DNA of 6,357 nucleotides from Candidatus Heimdallarchaeota archaeon AB_125 (lineage in GTDB: Archaea; Asgardarchaeota; Heimdallarchaeia; Heimdallarchaeales; Heimdallarchaeaceae): assembly GCA_001940755.1 (NCBI GenBank), contig MEHH01000165.1, positions 1 through 6,357 of the forward strand. The letters are read 5' to 3'. Of this stretch, positions 1 through 5,068 are shown one piece after another. The notes under the pieces were generated by a model. It saw nothing but the letters and a program-made list of their open reading frames with translations, was not told the DNA's origin and ran no database searches. Numbering within the stretch: position 1 is the first letter of the stretch; each line of letters opens with the position of its first letter. The position numbers and the translations under genes are program-made.

Positions 1-829
1 TTTCTTCTACTTCCTTTGGCTTTGGATCTTCTTCGGGAACTATTACTTCCTCTTCTTTATTGTATATCATGTTTGTAAAATAATCATGATGTATGCTCTC
101 TTTATCAAACATCTCAATTGCTTTTTTCCTCAACCTTTCAAAGTTGTTTTTATCTCCCATATTTTTATAGCAATCAAGACTTGATTTCAAATATCCTCTA
201 ACAGCGTATTCACTCTTCTCTACCGGGAGAGTTACTGATAGTTTTTCAAACTGATCTGCAGCACGAGCATATGATCTATTTGCTTTGAGATCCTCTTCTA
301 CTGCATTGTAATAAGAAGCAGATTTCAAATAAAGTCTAGCTGCGAAATAGAAGTTCTTCTCTTCAAATTCTCTTGCGATTCTTTCACAAAAAGCTCCTGC
401 TTGTTCTAGTTCTTTAATCTGCTCAAACTGCTTTGTATTAATCAAAGTTAGGTCATATGCTTTTTGATACATTTTTCTTTCTATGCAGATATTAGCTATT
501 TTTTGAATCTTCGATGCAACTGCAAAATCAGCAAGTCTATCTCTTATCTTCTCTGATAGTTTTCCAACTTTTTCTATTACTTTGTCTGTTGGTGAAATTT
601 GCTTATCCAGATTTTCTAGTATTGTATCAAGAGATACCATTAAAGATGTTAGAGGGCTGAATAAACGCATTCTAAATTTCATCGCTGTTAATAGCGATTC
701 TTGAACTAACCTTGTATGTGTAGACCCTACCCACAAAAATCCCTTTTCTTCAAGTGACTTAATTGCAGTTAGTGGAACATATGCAGTTATTTGTTCAATA
801 GGAAACAGGTTCTCATTATATGAAGCCAT
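1..829 (-). CDS. Alpha-helical repeat (TPR/SNAP-like) protein with possible N-terminal winged helix, 3' end missing
   Basis: This reading frame is open from an ATG at 829 to the left edge, giving 276 residues without a stop; the C-terminus lies outside the window. Residues about 8-50 (ITAYVPLTAIKSLEEKGFLW, then a TRLVQESLL segment) look like a winged helix of the kind that follows the NTPase domain in STAND proteins. From about residue 85 the protein is all helical. Paired helices at about 103-128, 136-157, 158-178, 180-198 and 205-242 have small residues and aromatics spaced as in TPR or alpha-SNAP repeats (for example FAARLYLKSASYYNAVEEDL). The visible end (258-276) is an acidic, proline-containing tail. 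The ATPase gene stops 12 nt upstream, so the two are probably co-transcribed. The gap has no good ribosome-binding site; the nearest purine-rich run, GAGGAAGAAG, lies inside the end of the ATPase gene. No signal peptide or membrane segment is seen. Function is unknown; scaffold or sensor partner of the ATPase is an inference. The repeat class is judged by eye. Confidence 0.8.
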   Translation of the reverse strand, partial: MASYNENLFPIEQITAYVPLTAIKSLEEKGFLWVGSTHTRLVQESLLTAMKFRMRLFSPLTSLMVSLDTILENLDKQISPTDKVIEKVGKLSEKIRDRLADFAVASKIQKIANICIERKMYQKAYDLTLINTKQFEQIKELEQAGAFCERIAREFEEKNFYFAARLYLKSASYYNAVEEDLKANRSYARAADQFEKLSVTLPVEKSEYAVRGYLKSSLDCYKNMGDKNNFERLRKKAIEMFDKESIHHDYFTNMIYNKEEEVIVPEEDPKPKEVEE

Positions 830-841
830 TTCAGCTAAAAC

Positions 842-1726
842 TTATTCTTCTTCCTCAGATAAACCAAATATTTTTGGTATATTTCGTTCAACAAAATCAT
901 CCATTTCATATCCAGATTGTACGAAGAAATTACCTAGATTTAGATCAAAGAAAGTTCTTTGACTGTTATTAACAAGTTCTAAGATTCCTTTATTAATAAG
1001 TTGTGGAGCTATTCTTCTTAGGTAAATCTCTGTTTCTGAAACTGACAAAGGATTTATGTTAAATATTTTAGAATTTTCTGTCAAATTCTTCTCGTAATCA
1101 AAATCAAAAAGATATTGATTAGTAAAAGCTGAGATGACTATCATTCTATACCCTCTAATGGTTATTTCTTTGATTATTGTTGAAAAGATGGGATAGAATT
1201 CCTGTATATCCATCAATTTGAACAAATGAACATTGTCTATAAAGAAATACAAGGTTGATTGTGTTTCCATTAGTTTTTGATTGACTTTATCCAAGCTTTC
1301 TAAGAATAGATTAACGTAAGTTTCTGTATATGTTTGAGAAGCTTGTTTTTTGATCTTTTCTCTTAGAGCAGGAAGATCATCTCCAAGTTTTTTCTTTCCT
1401 ACTTTTTCAAGTACTGATCGCCATTCTGGAGATAATTCATCAATCATGTTTTTCCATTCTTTGAAAAAGCTGAGAAGATTCTCTTCTTCAGGAACTAATT
1501 CAAATAGATGAGAAGCATCTTTCCTAACAGGAATGTAAGTTGATAATTTTTTCAATAGAGAGCTTTTTCCAGTTCCTTCACCACCAATTACAAGTATAGA
1601 ATGAGTTTTTTCTCCTTCTTTACTCATTTCTTCAGTAATTTTTGTAAAATCACCTATTAAATCTCTTGATCCGTAAAAGTCATCAGGAATGCAAGGCTGG
1701 AAAAGATTCGAATCTTGAGTACTCAT
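842..1726 (-). CDS. P-loop ATPase of STAND/AAA type
   Basis: This 294-residue protein is a nucleotide-binding switch of the AAA/STAND kind, predicted cytoplasmic. In order there is a lead-in FYGSRDLI (17-24), typical of AAA_16/Cdc6-like ATPases; Walker A GGEGTGKSS (48-56, Lys54); a helical stretch (80-155); a Walker B-like strand LYFFIDNVH (159-167, Asp164); a following strand RMIVISAFTNQ (194-204) in the sensor-1 position; and NPLSVSETEIYLRR (225-238), the start of the lid. The position after the Walker B Asp is Asn165, where an acidic residue is usual, so hydrolysis may be slow. SQRTFFDLNLGNFFV (255-269) recalls the GNP(F/L) helix near the end of STAND NTPase domains. No winged helix or sensor repeat follows in the same chain, but the next gene could supply both. 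The ATG is preceded by GAGGT (1730-1734) with a short 3-nt spacer, and by a TATA-like box. Specific family and ligand are not recognised. Confidence 0.87.
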   Translation of the reverse strand: MSTQDSNLFQPCIPDDFYGSRDLIGDFTKITEEMSKEGEKTHSILVIGGEGTGKSSLLKKLSTYIPVRKDASHLFELVPEEENLLSFFKEWKNMIDELSPEWRSVLEKVGKKKLGDDLPALREKIKKQASQTYTETYVNLFLESLDKVNQKLMETQSTLYFFIDNVHLFKLMDIQEFYPIFSTIIKEITIRGYRMIVISAFTNQYLFDFDYEKNLTENSKIFNINPLSVSETEIYLRRIAPQLINKGILELVNNSQRTFFDLNLGNFFVQSGYEMDDFVERNIPKIFGLSEEEE

Positions 1727-1768
1727 TTGACCTCACTTTTAATTCTATTTTGATAATATTAACCGTAT

Positions 1769-1777
1769 CTTATAAAA
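1769..1777 (-). promoter_or_regulatory. TATA-like box of the ATPase operon
   Basis: On the minus strand this reads TTTTATAAG, a good match to an archaeal TATA box. Transcription would start about 26 nt downstream, near 1747, leaving a 5' leader of about 20 nt that includes the GAGGT site before the ATG at 1726. The assignment rests on motif and spacing only. Confidence 0.45.
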
Positions 1778-1781
1778 TCTA

Positions 1782-1800
1782 TGAATGTTCATAATATTCA
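1782..1800. promoter_or_regulatory. Imperfect 19-bp palindrome, possible operator
   Basis: TGAATGTTCATAATATTCA has perfect TGAAT/ATTCA ends, and 7 of its 9 base pairs are symmetric. It sits directly upstream of the TATA-like box of the ATPase operon, where a bound regulator would block or help TBP/TFB. The winged-helix protein encoded divergently is an obvious candidate ligand, but this is inference. Short AT-rich palindromes also arise by chance. Confidence 0.3.
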
Positions 1801-1813
1801 CTAATATAATAGA

Positions 1814-1829
1814 TTCTACTAGACTAGAA
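1814..1829. repeat. Imperfect 16-bp palindrome in the divergent intergenic region
   Basis: TTCTACTAGACTAGAA has perfect 5-bp ends (TTCTA/TAGAA), with 6 of 8 pairs symmetric. It lies between the two candidate promoters. It may be a regulator site or chance. Confidence 0.2.
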
Positions 1830-1862
1830 GAAACTCTGTTGTAATTCATTCTTAAAGTATAT

Positions 1863-1876
1863 CTTACTTGTAAGTA
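1863..1876. promoter_or_regulatory. Nested perfect palindromes, possible operator of the winged-helix gene
   Basis: CTTAC-TT-GTAAG (1863-1874) and TACTT-GT-AAGTA (1865-1876) are two overlapping palindromes, each with perfect 5-bp arms. They end just before the TATA-like stretch at 1881-1890. The position suits an autoregulatory site for the winged-helix protein, but no binding data can be inferred from sequence alone. Confidence 0.3.
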
Positions 1877-1890
1877 GAAAAAATTAAAAG
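1876..1890 (+). promoter_or_regulatory. Possible BRE/TATA element for the winged-helix gene
   Basis: AGAAAAAATTAAAAG combines a purine-rich BRE-like start with an AT-rich TATA-like core. A start site about 26 nt further on would lie near 1912, just before the GAGGTG site at 1924. The match to a TATA consensus is loose. Confidence 0.3.
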
Positions 1891-1923
1891 TGTTAATGTA
1901 AAATGTATTACAACTCAAAAGTA

Positions 1924-1947
1924 GAGGTGCAAAGATATGATAGGTGA
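1924..1947 (+). promoter_or_regulatory. Two competing ribosome-binding sites
   Basis: GAGGTG (1924-1929) is a strong anti-Shine-Dalgarno match and lies 7 nt before ATG 1937, which opens a different frame from the winged-helix gene. AGGTGA (1942-1947) is a second strong match and lies 5 nt before an in-frame TTG at 1953. The annotated GTG at 1944 is itself inside the second motif and 14 nt from the first, which is a poor distance. The sites therefore favour either TTG 1953 as the true start or a one-base sequence error joining ATG 1937 to the main frame. Confidence 0.5.
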
Positions 1948-2366
1948 ACGTTTTGTTAAATCCCGCAAAGCTGGAAGGCTTGGACTATTCAGAAGAAGGG
2001 ATAGCCTTTGCTCTCGAGAGGATAAAGAAGCTTGAAAAAGACAACTTATTTTTGTTTGATTTACTTAATCAAAGTTTAATCATACTGTTTGATCAGTTAA
2101 ATGACAAACAAAAAGATATTTTCTTTGAAGGTTATAGATTTCTAGAAAGAAGAAAAACATCTCTAAACAGATTAGCTGAGATAATCTCAGCTCAATTGGA
2201 TATTTCATTCTCTACAACTAAATGGAATATTACTAAACTGAGAGATCTAGGTTTCTTTGAAACTATAGGTACAAGAGGAAATACAAAGACAACTCTGATA
2301 TCAACGATAATAGGTGATACACTTTATTACACTCTAGGGCAGCAAATTAAAAACAAAAATCGGTAA
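1944..2366 (+). CDS. Winged helix-turn-helix protein, probable transcription regulator
   Basis: A 140-residue protein, or 137 if it starts at TTG 1953. Residues 18-66 form long amphipathic helices (ALERIKKLEKDNLFLFDLL and ILFDQLNDKQKDIFFEGYRF). Residues 72-120 look like a winged helix: a helix at LNRLAEIISAQL (74-85), a recognition helix in STTKWNITKLRDLG (90-103), then a wing FFETIGTRGNTKTTLI (104-119) with a Gly-rich turn. It ends in a short basic tail. Stop codons TGA and TAG precede GTG 1944 directly in frame, so no longer N-terminus exists unless there is a frameshift. The gene diverges from the ATPase operon across a 217-bp region with several palindromes, which fits a local regulator of that operon, of itself, or of the peptidase gene downstream. 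No ligand-binding or metal-binding motif is visible. The exact family is not recognised. Confidence 0.75.
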   Translation: MNVLLNPAKLEGLDYSEEGIAFALERIKKLEKDNLFLFDLLNQSLIILFDQLNDKQKDIFFEGYRFLERRKTSLNRLAEIISAQLDISFSTTKWNITKLRDLGFFETIGTRGNTKTTLISTIIGDTLYYTLGQQIKNKNR

Positions 2367-2381
2367 AAACACAAATAATAA

Positions 2382-2426
2382 ATGATAGACATTTGTTTAG
2401 AAGCTAATAAGGTAGAGAAACAATGA
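2382..2426 (+). other. Possible 14-codon upstream ORF overlapping the map start
   Basis: An ATG at 2382 opens a 14-codon frame (MIDICLEANKVEKQ) whose TGA stop shares bases with the ATG of the methionine aminopeptidase gene (ATGA). Such overlap allows translational coupling. No ribosome-binding site precedes it and the peptide matches nothing I know, so it may well be chance. The 9-nt string AATGATAGA occurs both at its start (2381-2389) and at the aminopeptidase start (2422-2430). Confidence 0.15.
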
Positions 2427-3343
2427 TAGAAATGTTCGAGAAATACGAAAAATCAGGACAAATCCTAGCTAAGACTCTCGAATATGCAGAAAGCATAATT
2501 AAACCAGGGACAAAGCTTTTGGATATTGCAGAAAAAACTGAAGAATATATTCGAAGACATTCAGCAACTCCAGCTTTCCCTCTAAATATTTCTATTAATG
2601 AAATCGCAGCACATTACTCTCCAACAATTGAAGATAAAAGTGTTATTCCAGAAAAGTGTATTGTGAAAATTGATGGTGGCGTTTCAGTAGTAGGTTATCT
2701 AACTGATGCTGCAAGAACAATAATATTTGATGAAAAGTGGCAACCAATGAAGGATTTAGCTAGAAAAGCTCTGAATAACGCTTTAGACGTAGTAAAAGCA
2801 AATGGAAGTGTTTTTAGAGTAGGTGAAATCATTCAAAAAACAATTGAGAAAGATGGTTATAAACCAATTGTAAACCTTAGTGGTCATTCATTATCACATT
2901 ATTCACTACATGATGGTATTTCAATTCCAAATTATGGAGTTTCTAAAGAAGCAAGAGATTCGTCTCATGTTTTCAAAGCTGGGCATGCTTATGCTATTGA
3001 GCCATTTGTAACATCAGGTATTGGAAGAGTAGTTGACAAAGAACAAGAAGTTATTTTTAGACATTACAGACAGATTGATGCATCAACACTCCCTAGCCAA
3101 TTTAGAGAGATTTACAGTTATATTGATGAAAACCTCCATGGATTACCTTTTAGTTGGAGATGGGTTTACAATGCTGGATTTTCAAAAGAAAAGATACATA
3201 AAACAAAATCTGAACTCCTGAGAAGAAGAATTATTCACGGTTATCCTGTTTTAGTAGAAGCAACTGATTCTCCAGTAACACAAGAAGAGGAAACTATTTA
3301 CATCAATGAAGAGAAGATAACCATCTTAACGAAAAGAAAATAG
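2423..3343 (+). CDS. map: Methionine aminopeptidase type 2 (archaeal, EC 3.4.11.18)
   Basis: This cytosolic enzyme removes the initiator methionine from new proteins whose second residue is small. At 306 residues it is close to the usual archaeal length of about 295. The type 2 signature is clear: AFPLNISINEIAAHYSP (51-67) carries catalytic His64, KIDGGVSVVGYLTDAART (82-99) carries metal ligands Asp84 and Asp95, SGHSLSHYSLHDGISIPN (153-170) carries ligand His155 and catalytic His163, YAIEPF (190-195) carries Glu193, and TQEEET (286-291) supplies the last ligand, Glu289. The usual QFEHT motif at that last site reads QEEET here, so the His after the ligand is replaced by Glu. The type 2 helical insert before the last strand is present (about 215-280, including LPFSWRWVYN and HGYPVL). 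ATG 2423 is chosen over ATG 2432 because AAGGT (2409-2413) lies 9 nt upstream. It follows the winged-helix gene by 56 nt and may share its transcript. Confident assignment. Confidence 0.96.
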   Translation: MIEMFEKYEKSGQILAKTLEYAESIIKPGTKLLDIAEKTEEYIRRHSATPAFPLNISINEIAAHYSPTIEDKSVIPEKCIVKIDGGVSVVGYLTDAARTIIFDEKWQPMKDLARKALNNALDVVKANGSVFRVGEIIQKTIEKDGYKPIVNLSGHSLSHYSLHDGISIPNYGVSKEARDSSHVFKAGHAYAIEPFVTSGIGRVVDKEQEVIFRHYRQIDASTLPSQFREIYSYIDENLHGLPFSWRWVYNAGFSKEKIHKTKSELLRRRIIHGYPVLVEATDSPVTQEEETIYINEEKITILTKRK

Positions 3344-3350
3344 AAAGGGA

Positions 3351-3370
3351 AGATTTAGATTATTAAATCT
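3351..3370. terminator. AT-rich hairpin between convergent genes
   Basis: AGATTTA (3351-3357) pairs perfectly with TAAATCT (3364-3370) around a 6-nt loop. It lies 8 nt after the stop of the aminopeptidase gene and includes the stop codon of the opposing M24 gene (3355-3357). It could help end transcription in either direction. The stem is weak (one G-C pair) and no clear T-tract follows on either strand, so the role is uncertain. Confidence 0.3.
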
Positions 3371-4539
3371 TCAAGATCTCTTGGATAAGGAGTTATTAAT
3401 TCTGATCCATCTTCAGTAATGATGACAGTGTCAGAATGTCGAAATCCACCAAACTTATACTCATATATTCCAGGTTCGCATGTGAAAACCATTCCTGGTT
3501 TCATTATCTCATCAACACCTATATCTAAGAAAGGTGCTTCATGTCCTTCAAGTCCTATAGCATGACCAGTGTGGTGCTGAGCAAGATGATAGACACCTTC
3601 ATCTTTGAGTACTTTTATCGCTGCATTATCAACCTCACTACATGGAACATGTGGTTTAAATGCATCTAAAGCCGCGTCTTGAGATTTTTTCATAGCATCA
3701 AAGTATTTCTTCTGTTTCTCATCAGGTGGCCCAATAAACATTGTCCTTTCCAGCTCTGAATGATAACCTGAAACATTTGCTGATGCACCAGTTACTAGTA
3801 TATCTCCCTCCTTGAAAACAGTTTTTTGAATTACTGAATGAGGAATAGCTGACCATTTACCTATTTGTCCTCTATATCCAGCTCCTGCAGGAAGTAGTCC
3901 CCTAGGAATGAAACCTTCTAAATCATTAAGCATCTTTTCGGATGCTTCTTTACATGCTTGTAGGGAAACCTCTACCTCATTCTTACCTTCAGCTGTATAT
4001 TCTTGTAATAATCTATGTGCCAAATCTCCATATTTAGCTGAGATTTTGATCAGTCGCAGCTCTTCTTCATCTTTGATTTTTCTCATTTCTCGAATTAGCG
4101 TTGGGTACAACTCAGTTTTAGACTTACCTTCAAGTAAATCTGTTAGTTTAGGTCCATCATATCCCCAATAGCTAGAGAATGATGGCGATTCCATACCAAT
4201 TTTAGCACCTGTAATTTTCCTTTCATCTAGTCTATCAATGAAAATGTTCGCTGGATGTTTCTTATCAGGGTATTCAAAATATATCTCTCTTTCAACCCAA
4301 GGAATTTTCTCAATTAGATGTTCTTGTTCTAATCGAGGAACATAAAACCAAGGTTCTTTAGATCTGGGTAAAACAAGGCACACTGGTCTTTCTGTAGCTA
4401 TAAAATGATAGCCAGTTAGATAGTATATAGATAAAGGACTAAAGAAAACCATAGAACCTAGTTCTTCCTTATCCATAAAATTTCTAACTTTCTCGATTCT
4501 TTTAAGATGATTATCTTTCGATATTGCATACTTATTCAT
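3355..4539 (-). CDS. M24B (creatinase/Xaa-Pro peptidase-like) protein with altered metal site
   Basis: The 394-residue length fits the family. An N-terminal creatinase_N domain (about 11-150; FFSPLSIYYLTGY at 32-44) is followed by the pita-bread domain (about 155-385). His234 matches the conserved substrate-binding His. The canonical five ligands are Asp, Asp, His, Glu, Glu. Here the first Asp is Thr250 (ILVTGASA), the second is Glu262 (SELERTMF), His326 (HTGHAIGL) and Glu355 (CEPGIY) are kept, and the last Glu is Ser369 (GFRHSDT). His333 of HEAP is kept. LERT resembles the metal-free relative creatinase, which has a similar segment, but the SELERT context is also familiar from uncharacterised archaeal M24 proteins. 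It may thus be a metal-independent hydrolase, have a changed metal site, or be a non-catalytic relative; proline dipeptidase activity should not be assumed. AAAGGA lies 5 nt before the ATG. The gene converges on map with an 11-nt gap. Confidence 0.88.
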   Translation of the reverse strand: MNKYAISKDNHLKRIEKVRNFMDKEELGSMVFFSPLSIYYLTGYHFIATERPVCLVLPRSKEPWFYVPRLEQEHLIEKIPWVEREIYFEYPDKKHPANIFIDRLDERKITGAKIGMESPSFSSYWGYDGPKLTDLLEGKSKTELYPTLIREMRKIKDEEELRLIKISAKYGDLAHRLLQEYTAEGKNEVEVSLQACKEASEKMLNDLEGFIPRGLLPAGAGYRGQIGKWSAIPHSVIQKTVFKEGDILVTGASANVSGYHSELERTMFIGPPDEKQKKYFDAMKKSQDAALDAFKPHVPCSEVDNAAIKVLKDEGVYHLAQHHTGHAIGLEGHEAPFLDIGVDEIMKPGMVFTCEPGIYEYKFGGFRHSDTVIITEDGSELITPYPRDLEDLII

Positions 4540-4561
4540 GATAATCCTTTTTCTTTGTGAA

Positions 4562-4589
4562 GTTAAAATCTTTTCTCCAAAATTTTAAC
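4562..4589. promoter_or_regulatory. 8-bp inverted repeat upstream of the M24 gene
   Basis: GTTAAAAT (4562-4569) and ATTTTAAC (4582-4589) are exact reverse complements around a 12-nt spacer. The element lies 22 nt before the M24 start and 26 nt after the stop of the DUF61-like gene. It could be an operator, a leader hairpin, or a terminator for the upstream gene. No T-tract follows on the minus strand, which argues against a classical terminator. Confidence 0.35.
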
Positions 4590-4615
4590 CATACAATGAA
4601 ATGAAAAATATCAAT

Positions 4616-5053
4616 TTATGAGAAACCAATCACGGTACTTGTGGGGAGTTTTTTTCTTAATGTTATCAAATCTGGTTTGTAAAGGTAAACTTCTTTTGAA
4701 GATGGATGTTCTTCCAACCAGTTTTTCCAGGTTGTACTAATCTTATCTATCGCTTTCAGAACAATGTATTGTTCTATTAATTCACCTGAAATAATATAGG
4801 TTCCTCTTCCTATATCCCTTCTTCTTACAATTAATATAGGTAAAAGAATGGAGGGAATTTTCTCCTCTGGACACAAAGAACGAATAAGTTCTACTTCCTT
4901 GTTGTCAATGTAAAGCTTGTTGTTTTCTCTACTCACGTAAAAATTGTACCCCTTCAAAGCTGATTCTAAAGATACTCTTTTTTTAGGAAGATGCATATTT
5001 ATTGAATCTATTTCATGTTTGAGGAAACTGGAGAATTTGTCATCAAAACCCAA
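4616..5053 (-). CDS. DUF61/UPF0216-like archaeal protein of unknown function
   Basis: A soluble 145-residue protein. It resembles the archaeal DUF61 (UPF0216) family from memory of its pattern: an N-terminal helix leading into a NMHLPKKRVSLESAL block (19-33), a central strand block ILLPILIVRRRDIGRGTYII (69-88) followed by SGELIEQYIV (89-98), and a C-terminal LYKPDLITLRKKLPTSTVIG (124-143). No catalytic motif is evident and the function of the family is unknown to me. The start is TTG 5053: a TGA lies just upstream in frame, GGTG (5060-5063) sits 6 nt before it, and the only internal ATG (codon 20) would remove the family-like N-terminal helix. It begins 15 nt after the zinc-ribbon membrane protein gene, so co-transcription is likely. 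Assignment to the family is moderately sure; coding status is firm. Confidence 0.8.
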   Translation of the reverse strand: MGFDDKFSSFLKHEIDSINMHLPKKRVSLESALKGYNFYVSRENNKLYIDNKEVELIRSLCPEEKIPSILLPILIVRRRDIGRGTYIISGELIEQYIVLKAIDKISTTWKNWLEEHPSSKEVYLYKPDLITLRKKLPTSTVIGFS

Positions 5054-5068
5054 GAATCACACCACGGA

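Larger units (their letters stand above)
1838..1914. repeat. Spaced 8-bp inverted repeat GTTGTAAT/ATTACAAC
   Basis: GTTGTAAT at 1838-1845 is matched exactly by its reverse complement ATTACAAC at 1907-1914, 61 bp apart. The right copy lies near the expected transcription start of the winged-helix gene. Two half-sites for one regulator are possible; a stable RNA stem over this distance is unlikely. Confidence 0.25.

Noticed and set aside
2371..2396. Small hairpin ACAAAT/ATTTGT between the winged-helix and map genes
   Set aside because: The 6-bp stem is very AT-rich with a 14-nt loop and there is no T-tract; too weak to call a terminator or riboswitch.
3033..3221. 62-codon plus-strand ORF inside the methionine aminopeptidase gene
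   Set aside because: It is an alternative frame of a clearly assigned gene containing the helical insert; the peptide shows no domain.
3372..3383. Palindrome CAAGATCTCTTG near the end of the M24 gene
   Set aside because: It lies inside codons for the RDLED end of the protein and is best explained by coding sequence; no run of T follows it.
3908..4171. 87-codon plus-strand ORF opposite the M24 gene
   Set aside because: It is antisense to a well-supported coding region; its Ser/Leu-rich composition is typical of a reverse-strand shadow.
3355..4539. Calling the M24 gene creatinase
   Set aside because: Only the LERT segment and loss of metal ligands are shared; creatinase is known mainly from bacteria using creatine, and the last glutamate of the creatinase site is Ser369 here.
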